64,000 nt of DNA from Luzula sylvatica (taxonomy: Eukaryota > Streptophyta > Magnoliopsida > Poales > Juncaceae), in NCBI GenBank assembly GCA_946800325.1, contig OX326959.1, positions 40,662,908 through 40,726,907 of the forward strand, written 5' to 3'. The position numbers and the translations under genes are program-made. Numbering within the stretch: position 1 is the stretch's first letter; the number at the start of each line of letters is the position of its first letter. The notes under the pieces are model-generated. The model ran no database searches. It was not told the origin of the DNA and saw only the letters and a program-made list of their open reading frames with translations. Positions 27,730 through 39,530 of this stretch are shown in pieces.

Positions 27730-30240
27730 CACTACAACATAACTGAGTATCAGCGACGGGGGTCTGACTTCAGTGACGGCCCGTCGCAAATAAAACGACC
27801 TTTCTGCGTCGGCCCGTCGCAGAAACATATTACCGACGGTTTTATTAGCGACGGCCCGTCATATATGTTTAAACTTTTCCGTCGGCCCGTCGCTAAACTC
27901 CAAAACCATCGCTAACAGCATGCTACGGCCCGTCGGTGAAAGAAAGCCCGTCGCAGAAGGCCTACTAAAAACCGCCAAATTTTCAAAAGTTCCCTGTCGG
28001 CCCGTCGCTACACTATAAACTGCCGCTAATAGGGGATCACCGTTGGCCCGTCGCTAATACCCTTCCCACGGCCCGTCGGTGATGAATTAGGCCCATAACC
28101 CCCACCAGCAGCCCCATTTCCTCATTTCCTTCCCTCTCTCTCGCCCACTCTCTCCCTCCCTCCCTCTTCCGTCGCTTTAGAGCTTGGTCTCATTCTCTAA
28201 TGGAGCTTGGTCTCGTTCTCTCGGTGGTGGAAGCTCGGCCTCCTCTCTCCCGATCTCGGTGGTGAAAGGTGTTTCCCTCTCTCTCTAGGTCTTTTCCTTT
28301 CTCTCTTTTGATTGCTGTGAAAGATCTGTTCTTTTTTTTCAGATCTTAAATTTTCGGTGTTTGCTTTGGAGCTCGTTGAGGATCTAGCCGTCGTTCCTCT
28401 CTATATGCTGGTATGCTCTTTCTTTTCACATTAATTAGGGTTACATTGCATTTTTTGTATTAATTAGTCTTTTTTAGGGTTTTTTGGGTTGAAATTGTGT
28501 TTTTCGAAAGATGAATTGTTGTTTTTCGAAAGACGAATTATTGTTTTTCGTTAATTAGGGTCGAAATTTTTGTTAATTAGGGTCGAAATCAAATTCAGTG
28601 AACATCTCGACAGCTTAATCTTTTTTTAGGGCTTTTCAGATCTGGACGATATTTAGGGTTTTTTTCTCGGATTCAATTTAGTTTATGGATTTTTTCTCGG
28701 TTTCAATTTAGTGTATGGTTTTTCTCGGTTTTTTAATCCTTCTTTCAACTGTCAAAGGTTTCTTCACTGATTTTTTTTTGGTATTTTTTTTACTTTTTTT
28801 TGTTTTTTATGTATGCATTTCTTATTAATAATAAATATAACTAATTATATAATTTTATTTTCGGAAACTCGCAGAATAATCAATTCACCGGAAACACAAA
28901 TACACTCGCAGCTCTCCCTCTTAAACTCTGTAAGCATATAAAAATCAACTAATCTTTCATTAATATTTAATATAATATTTAATTTTATTAATTATAATTA
29001 TGAATAATTACAGAAATATTGTGCAGTTTTTTTGAGAATTATTAATTATTATTTCAAAATTAGTCGTAATTATTTATTATTTATTACTTATTACTAATTA
29101 TTTTCCAGATTTAAAATAATAAATATAATATAATTTTATATTAACTTTGTGATTTTATTATTTATTACTAATTATTTTCTGAACTTAATTTGAAATTTGA
29201 TTTGGTTTTGTGTAGGAGATGCCTCTCGAGGAGTACGAGAAGGTATTGGACTAGAAGAGAAAGTCCTTCGTTGTGCATAAAGTAGCGGAGAGGAAAGTAA
29301 GAAAGTCCTTCGTTGTGCATAAAGTATCGGAGCGGAAAGTATTTTTTAACAATTATTTATTTTTTAGCAATTTTTTTTCGTATTATTTATTATTTAACAA
29401 TTTTCATATTTTATTCTACACGACGGAGTGAATCGAGAAGGATGCGTGCATCGAGATTTTAGCTGCGGCGAGCAAGGAAGATGGAGTGACGAGGTAGCAT
29501 TTTCGTAATTCTCATATTTGTATTGTTTGTATTATGTATTGTTAATATTTGTATTATTTTGTATTATTTGTATTATTTGTATTGTTTGTATTATGCATTG
29601 TATTATTTGTATTATTTGTTAATTTTCATATTTTATTGTGTGTGTATGTGGACGTGTGTAATGTGTGTATGTGCCAGTGCATCGAGAAGTAATATGTTTA
29701 ACATATATAATAAAAAAATAGTATTAATATATAAAAATAATATTAATATAATATTAATTAATTAATAAAAATAAAAATATAATAAACATATTTATGATAT
29801 TAATTAATTGATTAAATATTACTTATTATTAATATTCATTAATTAATTAAAATATAAAAATAATATAATTAATAATCATATATATAAACAAATATATAAA
29901 TTGGGCCGTCGGAGAAGCTTTCAGCGACGGGCCAACGCAGAAGCCGGCGTCACTTTCAGCGACGGGCAAACGCAGAAGCCGGAGAAGCTTTCGGCGATGG
30001 ACCGTCGGAGAAGACTTCTGTGACGGGCCGTCGGAGAAAGTTGGGACGGGCCGTCGGAGAAACTTGGCCGTCGGAGAAAGTCGCATCAGCTACGGGCCGT
30101 CGGAGAAAGAAGCATCAGCGACGTGCCTTTCAGCGACGGAATATTAGCGACGGTTAACCGTCGGAAATACCTTTAGCGACGGTTTTTTTGACTTTTAGCG
30201 ACAGTTTTTGCCGTCGCTGATACACAGTTCTGTTGTAGTG
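27730..30240. mobile_element. CACTA (En/Spm) DNA transposon, non-autonomous
   Basis: The left end begins CACTACAACATAACTG and the right end is the inverted CAGTTCTGTTGTAGTG. The terminal inverted repeats extend about 30 bases with two mismatches and run into subterminal cgacgg/ccgtcg repeats (27756-28085 and 29900-30220). A 3-bp target duplication TAC flanks it (27727-27729 and 30241-30243). The element is 2511 bases and has no transposase frame. Its interior (about 28090-29480) has a CT-rich leader, splice-like borders and a 42-base direct repeat (about 29256-29340), which could be captured host-gene sequence. Confidence 0.92.
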
Positions 30241-30544
30241 TACTGCCATCGTTAAACGAACCTACACGGTCACACATTGAGTCGTACTATGTCGGGCTTG
30301 ATTGCAAGTATTGGCACATAGGATGTGCTTGGCTTTGGCGTATATGATACGCGGGCTATATTCTCTACTATAGTGTATATGTGATATACATGAGTACCTT
30401 TTAGTTAGATCTGAAACTGAGTGGAAGACTTAAGGAAATACAGTTTTGGATCAACGATAAAAGTGTACTTATAAGGATATATGAACATGGATGTTCATGG
30501 GTTTGATTGAATTCATAATAGGATTGTGCAAAGTTAAGTTCCAG

Positions 30545-30760
30545 AGGGTGGTTCGTTCGAACTAACCATCGGGTCTGTTCGAACGGACCGCTACGTGTAT
30601 AAAATGGTTTTATACATATTCATTCCATGAAGTGGTTCGTTCGAACTAACCTTGGTGTTCGTTCGAACGGACTACTACGAATATAATTTGGAATTAACAT
30701 AGACATGAGGCAGAATATGGTTCGATCCAACTAACCTTATGGTGCGTTCCAACTAACCTC
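30545..30760. repeat. Paired palindromes in LTR U3, second sequence type
   Basis: Three pairs of ggttcgttcgaactaacc and tgttcgaacgga type palindromes occur, separated by about 8-12 bases; the last pair is decayed. They sit about 835 bases before the LTR end, matching the position of the gtccgtcgtgacggac palindromes at 770-1050. Confidence 0.75.
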
Positions 30761-31380
30761 ATGCTGGAAGTGTATCCATACACAACCTTTGACCCAATCC
30801 TTATCCTATTTTAGTGTTTCTCTCTTCTCTAATCAGTTAATTCTGACAAGTGTAATTCAGTCCATAAAATAGAGAGACTCTTAGCAAGATGTTGAAAGAG
30901 TGCGAAGAGAAAGAGAGAAAGAGAAAAGGTGTTTTCTCAGTTTAGAGAATCAAACGCGATCATGCAAGTTCGCCGGTGCATCGTCTAGGCAGGTGTATCC
31001 GCGACCGTGGTGCTACGACTCATAGTGGATACGAGTAGAGGAGTTCGCACTTTGTGGCTCTTCTTTTGTGATCAAACCGGAGAAGTAAAGGAGCAATAGG
31101 CTGTGGAAGCGTGTGGCCATGAGACGCACAAAGACAACCGGAGACGTCTCAAGACGGTGGGAGACGTGTGGTATGGGACGCACGGGCTAGTCAATAACGT
31201 GACAACGAAGAAGAGATGGATACGAGCGATCAACCTGTCGTACGTGATGAATTTCACGCTGGTAATCGTCTATCCTAATTTACATCGTACCCTCGATATC
31301 GAAGCGTGATCTCGGGATTTGGGAACCGGACCGGGCCTTCATAAACGCTGCGCGGGCCCAGGGTCCGAATAATTCCCTTA

Positions 31381-34130
31381 AAAAAAAAATTTAATTGAAG
31401 AGTAACACATGCACATTACAAAAAAAATGAAATGCAAAATTTGAAGTCTAACACCTGAAAAAAAAATCAATTATCATATTTCTTAATAATTCAAATATAA
31501 ATGTCTCAAACGAGCAAAATATTTAATTTTCGTGTTTTCCGCAAAAAAAAAATTCCGTAATTGAAGACTAACACCAGCCAATCTCTATTTCTATTTTTTC
31601 AAAAAAAAATTTGAAAAAATAGATGTCTACGACGAGAAAAATAATTAGTTTTCAAGTTTTCTTTATAAAACTCTGTAATTTGAGACTAATAAGATATAAT
31701 TTCTATTTTGTTTTAAAATTCGAAAAAATTCAAAAATTGAAGTTTAACACCTTCGAACAATTAAATCTATAATGTGTTTCAAAAAATTCAAAAATTGAAG
31801 TCTAAATCAAGCGAAATAGTTCATTTTATTTTATTTTCCTGAACAAAACTTTTTATTTGAAGACTAACACATGGACATTTCAAAAAATTCAAAGAAATGA
31901 TAGAAATACCAAAAGTGAAGTCTAACACCTAAAAAAAAAATCAATTATCATATTTTCTTAATAATTCCAATATTGATGTATTAAATGAGAAAACTACTTA
32001 ATTTTCATGTTTTCCTAAAAAAAAAAATCCGTAACTGAAGACTAACACATGCAAATTTCTTTTTTTCGAAAAATATTGCAAAATTATTAAAAGTGAAGTC
32101 TAACACCTTGAAAAATATCAATTATCAAATTTTCCTTGAAAATTTATGTCTAAAATGAGCAAAACCATTAGTTTTCATGTTTTCTTTGTAACTCCATAAT
32201 TTAAGAGTAACAAAAGAAAATTTCTATTTGTTAAAAAAAAAACTGAAAAAAATACAAAAAGTGAAGTCTAACACCTTGAAAAAAATAAATCTATAATATG
32301 TTTCCAAAAAAAAATGCCAAAATTGAAGTCTACAGAAAGCAAAATAATTATTTTTAATGTTTTTTCACAAAAAACTCTTTAGTTGAAGACTAAAACATGC
32401 ACATTTCGTAAAAAACTCAAAAAAAATATAGAAATGCCAAAAGTAAGTCTAACACCCTATGTTGCATGGATACGGATAGGGGTATCGTATCCGATACGAT
32501 ACGGATACGGCGATATGGCAATTTTCAAAAAATCACGGATACGGGTACGGCTATATAATTATTATTTTAATATATTTATACTATATCTAATTAATAAATT
32601 AAATAATAAATTAATAATATATTTTTTATTAAATGTCATGATAATGAAAAATATCAATCAAACAATACAAGTATCATAAATTTGTAATAGAAATATCCTA
32701 GAACTAATCTAGAAGTATCCTAGAAATATTCTATGTAATTTATTTTAAAATATTATAGGCAAAAATATATAATGGACCGAAGTATTCTAAATGGAATATT
32801 CCAGCCGTATCCTCAGCCATATCCTGCCATATCATGCCGTATAATCGCCGTATCCGAAAAAAATAAATATTAAAATATTCGGATACGCCACGTGGCGTAT
32901 CCGATACTTATCCGAGCCGTATCTCACCCGTATCCGTATCGGATATGCGTATCTCCAGGATACTTCTGCATTTTTGAAGTATCCGCGTAACATAGCTAAG
33001 ACCTCAAGAAAATCAATTAAAATATTTTATTAATAATTCCAATATTGATGTCTAGAACGAGCAAAATATTTAATATTCATGTTTTCCTAAAACAAAAAAA
33101 CTCCATAATTGAAGACTAACACAACCAAATTACTATTTTATCGAAAAAATTTCAAAAATTCAAAAAGTAAATTCGAACACCTTCAAAAAAAAAAGAAATT
33201 GTAATATTTTTATGGCAAATGTCAATATAGATGTCTATAATGAGTTTTCATGTCATCTTTAAAAATTTCCATAATTTAAGACTAATACAAATAAATTTCT
33301 ATTTTTTCAAAAAAAGTTATAAAATTCAAAAAGTGAAGTCTATAACACCTTCAAAAAAATAAATTTATAATATGTTTCGAAAAATGGAGTCTAAAACAAG
33401 CCAAATACATTATTTTAATGTTTTTCCTCAAAATACTCTTTAATTGAAGACTAACACATGAACATTTCAAAAAAATTCAAAAAATATAGAAATGCAAAAG
33501 TGAAGTCTAACACTTGAAAAAACCAATTATCTTATTTTATTAATAATTCAAATATTTATGTCTAAAACTAGCAAAATATTTATTTTTCGTGTTTTCCTCA
33601 AAAAAAATACTCCACAATTGAAGACTAACCCAAGCAAATTACTATGCTTTCAAAAAAATTGCAAAAAAAATGAAATGTAACACCTTCAAAAAATCAATTA
33701 TAATATTTTTCTTGAAAAATTCAAAATAGATGTCTTAAACGAGCAAAATTATTAGTTTTCATGTTATCTTTAAAAAAAACTCAGTTATTTAAGACTAACA
33801 AAAAAAATTGAAAAAATAAAAAAGTGAAGTCTAAACCTTCAAAAAATTAATCTATAATAAGCTTCAAAAAATGACAAAATTTATGTCCAAAACAAACAAA
33901 ATATTAAATTTAATGTTTTCCGTCAAGGAACTCTTTAATTGAAGACTAACACATGCATATTTTAATTTTTTTTAAATAATTGCATAAATGCAAAAAGTGA
34001 AGTTTTAACACCTGGAAAAAATCAATTATCATATTTTCTTATAATGTCAATATTGATGTCTAAATGACGCAAAATACTATATTTTCATGTTTTCCTCAAA
34101 AAAATCGTGTAATTAAAGACTGACAATACA
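31381..34130. repeat. Satellite array with trimeric higher-order repeat, right part
   Basis: The same three monomer types continue in register: A (about 31470), B (31610, partial), C (31766), A (31943), B (32122), C (32289), [hAT-like insertion], A (33005), B (33198), C (33365), A (33530), B (33690), C (33850), A (34024). A-to-A spacing is 525 and 494 bases in the last periods. The array fades out near 34130. Divergence between copies is considerable, so this is an old or peripheral array. Confidence 0.85.
32457..32995. mobile_element. Non-autonomous hAT-like element (MITE) in the satellite
   Basis: The ends are CTATGTTGCATGGATAC and the inverted GTATCCGCGTAACATAG (15 of 17 positions pair). 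Flanking 8-bp copies CTAACACC (32449-32456) and CTAAGACC (32996-33003) fit an hAT-type duplication with one mismatch. The subterminal parts are rich in ggatacgg / ccgtatcc repeats, while the centre is AT-rich. It is 539 bases with no transposase. It separates a C monomer from the next A monomer. Confidence 0.75.
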
Positions 34131-34156
34131 AAATGTCTGTTTTTTCCGAAGTCAAT

Positions 34157-34290
34157 GGGCGCATGGTACAGTTGGTTAAGTGTAAGACACAAAAACCATA
34201 TTTTCCGAGAGATTGTGGGTTCAAGTCACATTGGCATCAATGGATTAATGACCAACAAACATTCTCTATTTATTCTAAAAAAATAATTAG
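34157..34290 (+). mobile_element. tRNA-derived SINE head
   Basis: A box-A-like TGGTACAGTTGG (34164-34175) and a box-B-like GGTTCAAGTCA (34218-34228) have tRNA-like spacing. The arms do not form a convincing cloverleaf and the sequence continues past the tRNA length into unrelated AT-rich sequence with a short A-run, so a SINE or tRNA pseudogene is likelier than a functional tRNA. Confidence 0.5.
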
Positions 34291-34489
34291 CAAAATATGT
34301 GATTGTAATGCGTGAGTTTTTCTTTTTTTCTATTTAATGAAACACAAACAACATATCAATCTAATTAAATAAATGAAAATTAAACCTTTTTTCAGAAATA
34401 AGAACAAACACAAAGATGTAAAAATAGCCAAAAGTCCAATTTATGAAATTGGTTATTGATCTTTTAAATTGCATTTGATGTAATTATAC

Positions 34490-35553
34490 CAGTGTGGTAA
34501 AAGTCGGTTTATAAAGCCGATTAGTCGGAGATTAATCTCAAGTCTTTGGTCATGCGACAAGTTAATGCCATATCTTTCATAAAAGTCATTTTATCCGACT
34601 TGGGCCGATTTGGGCCGTTTTTCATGTTTTTTTCCGACTTTTTACCGACTAGGCCCATAAATTATAATCAATTTTTTTTTTTAAAATAAAATTATATATT
34701 TGGGCTCAAATTTGTTTTATTCATCGGGATGTGAGAGAAATTGGAGTATTTTTGAAGGGATTTGTATGGTTTATAAATTTAATTTTTTATATCAAGTATT
34801 TAATTACTTCACCACAATTTAAGAAGTTTTTGTTTCATTTTTATGGCAGATTCACACAAAAAAGAGGAATATGCTCACGTCTTCGAAATTCAGTCAATTG
34901 GTGTATATTCAATTCAACACGAGATTACTGGAAACTCAAAAAAAAAAAAAAAAAAGTCTTCCAGTATGAAGATTTCTATGTCCTGATTTCCGCTCGGCAC
35001 AGCATTGGTCGCTAAACAACTCTGGAGATAATAGTGATAGTGATTTTGAGGTGAGAGATGTTAATGATGTTGAATTTGATTCGAGCAATTCAGATGAGGA
35101 AACAGACACAAGATTAGATGATGGTGATTTTGAACTTCCGAATACTACATCGCATGACGAGCATGATTTTGATATTTAGTTTATTTTTAATTCAAATTTG
35201 AATATTTATTTGATTTAAGTGTTAGTTACTTAGTTTTGTTTGTTTTTTGATATTTATATGAACTTAAATGGGCACATAATTTTGCTATTTATGGTTTGTA
35301 TGACTTTTGGATTAGTTCAATTATAAAATTTAAGTTATGATTTATAAATTTTTAATGGTCTTAAGCTTCTTAATTAGTAATATGTTAAATTAATAGTCAA
35401 AAAATGTATGATAATATACGAAAAAATGTTAATTTCGACAAATTACATATTCCGATTAGTCTCCGACTAATTCCGAATAATCTCCGATTAATCACCAAGT
35501 CTCAAGTCTCTGTCCATTCCGACCCGTTCCGACTTCTGACATTTACAACATTG
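34490..35553 (+). mobile_element. hAT element, internally deleted
   Basis: A perfect 8-bp target duplication AATTATAC (34482-34489 and 35554-35561) flanks the element. The termini are CAGTGTGGTAAAAGTCGG and, inverted, CAATGTTGTAAATGTCAG. Subterminal regions repeat ccgatta/ccgactaa words. It is 1064 bases long and contains the C-terminal end of a transposase (34850-35179). Most of the transposase gene is missing, so it is non-autonomous. Confidence 0.88.
34850..35179 (+). pseudogene. hAT transposase C-terminal remnant
   Basis: From 34850 one frame reads IHTKKRNMLTSSKFSQLVYI, which resembles the IHTKKRN..L...L.DLVYV stretch near the C-terminal dimerisation region of plant hAT (DUF659/zf-BED) transposases. 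After a poly-A run near 34940 a different frame encodes a strongly acidic tail (DSDFEVRDVNDVEF, then SSNSDEETD) ending in a stop at 35177-35179. The N-terminal zinc finger and the catalytic core are absent. The frame break at the A-run and the missing core make this a pseudogene. Confidence 0.65.
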
Positions 35554-36174
35554 AATTATACCAATTGATGTTTGCTTTACGGAATGGTGATGAAATTAGA
35601 GTCCAAAATTGAATCTTCAACAAATATCACGGTTCAACTCAGACAAGGAAAAAAAATATACGGTGGCTAGAACAAAATGGGTTTGCACAGAATTGGTTGA
35701 AAAAATGATAGATGTTTGGCCATTATTAAGATAGGTGAAATCTTGGGATAGGTGAACCTTTAGTTACGGGATGGGAGGTTTCATCGTACTCCCTCATGTA
35801 GCCTAGCAAACTTTCCATTATAATTGTCTTAGTTTTGTCTATCTTTCATTCAATTTCAGAATCATATGGAGAGACCGCTAAGAAAAAAGGCCGAGATGGG
35901 CACAGAGAAAACAAATTGAGATTTGGCTGGGAATGGAAAAGAGTAAAGGGCATTTTAGTTATAATTATGAAAGTAATTCTAATTTAGAAGATCTAAATCA
36001 CAATTTATTTGACAGAAAACTATAATTTAATGTATTTGGGTAAATTTGATATAGTTTAAGTTTTAAATGGATAATTTTGACGTGAATAGTTTGAAAGGAT
36101 AAATATTTGCAAGTGGACAAATTTGATATTTTGAGTTTTATGTGAGGTATACAACAAATTATCTCAATTTTTAT
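35554..36174. other. Intergenic, nothing recognised
   Basis: AT-rich sequence without coding, RNA or repeat signature that I can support. Confidence 0.4.
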
Positions 36175-37090
36175 TATATGCCTAGTATGCTCTTTTATAC
36201 GTAGGCATAAAAATTGTCATGGTAGGCTTAATTAATTAAGGGTCCAAATTAATAAGAATATAATATAACATGTTGCATTCACATTATGCAAAATCCATAA
36301 ATTATAAGAAGATAATGATTTCTTAATTTGTATTACTAACATATGCAAAGAGCAATATTAGGGCCGAATAACTTCATTATAGGCCTAATTTTTTCATTAT
36401 AGGCTTTAATTGCTCTTTTATACATAAGCCTATAATTTTTCATTGTAGGCTTAAGTAATTAAGGAACAAAATTAATCAGAATATAATATAACATATTGCA
36501 ATTTATATAATGGAAATGGCTGCAAATAATTTAGCTAAATGCTACGCTATACTGATATAATTTATTTTATTGGCAAAACGTTGCGCTCTGTAACTTTGTG
36601 GTCTTCTACATCTAAATAAAATATTTTTAAATGAATTTAATTAAAAGAAAATTCACGAAAAGTTGTAATAATTAACATCACTTTTGATTTAAAAAAATCA
36701 CTTATTTTAATTGAGATGTTCCGACTTGTTAGAGATGCTCGTTTTCAAATACCTTGTAATTATTTTATGAATTTCTATTTAAAATGTGTAATATGAATAT
36801 TTGTTATTTTAAAGATTGTTTTTTTTATTTCATATTGAAATTTAATTATTTTATGCGCTATCAATTACTTCATCCACTATAATTTCCACTATAACTCTAC
36901 TCACTGTCGCTATAAAAAAAATGATCGTCACGCTACGCACCGCTATCCGATTTACAACATTAAGTGCAGAATTCATAAATTATATTGAAGACTATTACTA
37001 ACATATTCATAGAACAATAATATTGGGTCTCATAACTTTCATTATGGACTCAAATTGCTCTTTTACACATTGGCCTTATGTTCAATTTGA
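36175..37090. repeat. About 210-bp tandem repeat, three units
   Basis: Units begin near 36187, 36404 and 37052 at 'ttgctcttttatacataagcct'-like sequence. They share taggcttaa, aagaatataatataacat and cataaattata words. Unit 2 is interrupted by a MITE (36515-36961); unit 3 is partial. Confidence 0.6.
36515..36961. mobile_element. Probable MITE inside repeat unit
   Basis: Comparison with the neighbouring repeat unit shows an insertion of about 450 bases. The right end reads inverted as AATGTTGTAAATCGG and the left as AATGGCTGCAAAT, giving weak inverted termini similar to hAT-type ends. Target duplications are unclear (taatggaa / taagtgca at best). Confidence 0.4.
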
Positions 37091-39233
37091 GCCCATCATG
37101 TCATGTCTATGGTCCAGAAACTATATTATGGAACAGACTCACCACGTGAAATATAACTGGACATGTGGGTTACACTTTCTCAAATGTCAAGAAAAATATA
37201 AGGTATTGCTTAGTTCCTTAAATGCATGTTCAAATACACTTTTAGTCCTTAATTATATTTTCAATGCATGTACAAATACACTCTTGATCCTCGTGCTATG
37301 TCCATATTTGGTAACAAGATAAGTAGGGCATAATCTTACACAAATTTACCAATATGCTCCTTCATGGATATACAAATTTCTCCATTAGTAACTTGAGGCC
37401 ATAATTTAGGGTTTGCTAAGTCGTTCTTCAGGTACTTAGCTATAGCTTGATACAGAGATATGATTATGCGTTCATGTTCGTGAGTTGCAGAGATTCAAAT
37501 TCATAATCCAAACTTTCAGCCCATACTCATATGACCGTTCTAACTTCTTGTCTAGCAGTCACCGGCGAACTTATCAATCAAGCAACGAAGAACAAATATT
37601 CTCATTTTTCTCTCTTTCGTTGTGGTCACTTGTACCTCTCTAGAGAGAGAAGAAAGTCTTTGATCTCCTTCTATTAGACAGAGAGCATTCAGGTATTCAA
37701 TTGGAAAAGAGAGAGTAAACTCGCCATGTCTTAACTAAGAAGAAAAACAAATTGTTTCGAAACCCCTCAAGAAAAGGGAAATCCATTATTTATTCTCTTT
37801 CAAGTGTAGGATTGTGTTTCATATGAACTATAAATCGACTATAATTGTGTTCATCTGAATGGCAAAATAAGAATTAAGAAGTGCTAGACTTTGTTGTGGT
37901 GTGCTCGTCTGTACGAAACCAACTTTCTGGTTCGATTGCTTTTCCTTATTCCATACAATTATCGCAACACCAACAGTAATCCTTTTTCTCTTTTTTAGTA
38001 AAAGAATATTTTCAAAACCGGAAAAAAGAAATTTTGAATAAAGAGTCAGCCTTTTCTAATAAGATTTTCAACGGCACAAAAGAACCTATCATCTCGTATA
38101 AAACGAAGAAGATATTCAAATCTTAGAGTTTGCGTATTTTAAAACTAACTCTAGAACTGAAATCCTCCAAAAAAATCCGGAATAAAAATCATGATTTTAA
38201 GAAAACTCGGAAAATAAATGATAGGTGAGACCCACCTGTTATTGATAGAACGAACTTGTTTAGATAATCTTAACCCCAATGAAAATGAACATGTTTTAAG
38301 CTCGGTCTATGAAGTGAACAATTGATCTAAACTCATTGTATAATGGTCTCCAGTACACAAATTTTAGATGGACGTGGAGTAGATTGAGAGAGAGAATTGT
38401 GAACCCCAAAAACACGGCTGGTGTTGACACCAGTTTTATACAAGGCAAAATGCATTCCAAAAACAGTTGAGAAGGTTTGTTACAGAGAAATTTACTCATG
38501 ACCCCGGTGCTGTACACCGAACAGTAAGATATCACCATTATCATTCACATGATTCATCCAACCAAGTCTATACCAAAAATTGGAATCTCATGTTTAAAAT
38601 ATTTACGACCAAAACTCTACGAAAAAGTGTATAACAGGTAAATACACACTAAAAACTATTTTTCTAATAAACTCAAAGCTTTCTATCAAAAACTCAAATT
38701 CAAATTCCAAAAATTAATAAATATTATAATGAACATAACTAAAAAACAATTTGTTACCAGAATTTTTTTCAATCTAAAATATATAGTTACCAACAAGCGA
38801 TCGATCATTGGGTACCCGCCAAAAAAAACATTCGAAAAATAGAAAAAGTAACGGATTAGTACTCGCGTATTTATATATAGATGAATATGCTCGAACTAAT
38901 TTATATAAAAAATATTATAATTATTATTACATTCGTTCAAAAAAAACAAGAATCCATAAAAAGACCAAAATATACTATTGAATTCATAAAAAGAATCCAT
39001 AAAAAGAATTCAAAAAAGAATTCAAAGACCAAAATATACTATTGAAATTAGCAAATTATATTATTATATTTATCAAAATATACCATTGAAAATGTATTAT
39101 TTTATTCTCAATTTTAGCAATGTTAACATATTGGATTTATAAGTATATTGTTCTAAGTTGAATAATATATTTTGCTAGTTTCATCAGTATATTCTGCATG
39201 CGTAATTTTTTTTTGGATTTTCCTTAGCAAACA

Positions 39234-39291
<58 letters not shown>

Positions 39292-39530
39292 GGCCCTTGC
39301 AAGTATTATAAATGTGTCGGGACAATAATTTGGCTTTTGGCAAAGCGTTTGGGGACCAACTTGTGAGTTTACAAATTAATTTCATTGATATTTTTTTTTC
39401 CATTTCGAAGGTTTTTTTGCTTGAAAAAACATTTCGTATAATTTCTTCATATTAGTTTCATTAATGGAAAAATTAATTTTGAAGACTTATTTTGGTGAAC
39501 TTTGACTAATTTATGGTGAAAATGAATGAA
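37091..39530. other. Intergenic, no gene recognised
   Basis: AT-rich. A duplicated 'aatgcatgt.caaatacact' segment lies at 37220-37290, and a (GT)n(AT)n microsatellite at 39237-39289. Frames such as 38296-38544 (minus) carry no family signature. Confidence 0.4.
39237..39289. repeat. (GT)n(AT)n microsatellite
   Basis: A short GT run passes into about 20 AT dinucleotides, near the left border of segmental-duplication copy B. Confidence 0.9.

Larger units (their letters stand above)
26740..31380 (+). mobile_element. Solo LTR (about 2.1 kb) interrupted by a CACTA element
   Basis: The LTR interrupts the satellite between a C and an A monomer. It starts TGAGAGTTAG at 26740 and ends near TTCCCTTA at 31380, flanked by A-runs compatible with an AAAAA target duplication. 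Without the nested CACTA element its length is about 2127 bases. Its last 450 bases resemble the LTR end at 1-373, and 30440-30760 resembles 650-1050. No primer site or coding region is attached. The terminal CA appears mutated to TA. Confidence 0.65.

Noticed and set aside
32383..32679. 98-codon frame
   Set aside because: It spans the junction of satellite and hAT-like MITE, so it is a chance frame.
24616..34130. CRISPR-like array
   Set aside because: The repeats are diverged ~170-base satellite monomers without unique spacers, in a plant genome.
34157..34240. Functional tRNA gene
   Set aside because: Box A and B are present, but the acceptor and anticodon arms do not pair convincingly and the sequence continues as a SINE-like body.
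37023..37322. 99-codon plus-strand frame
   Set aside because: It starts in the ~210-bp repeat and contains a duplicated caaatacact segment; no protein family is recognised.
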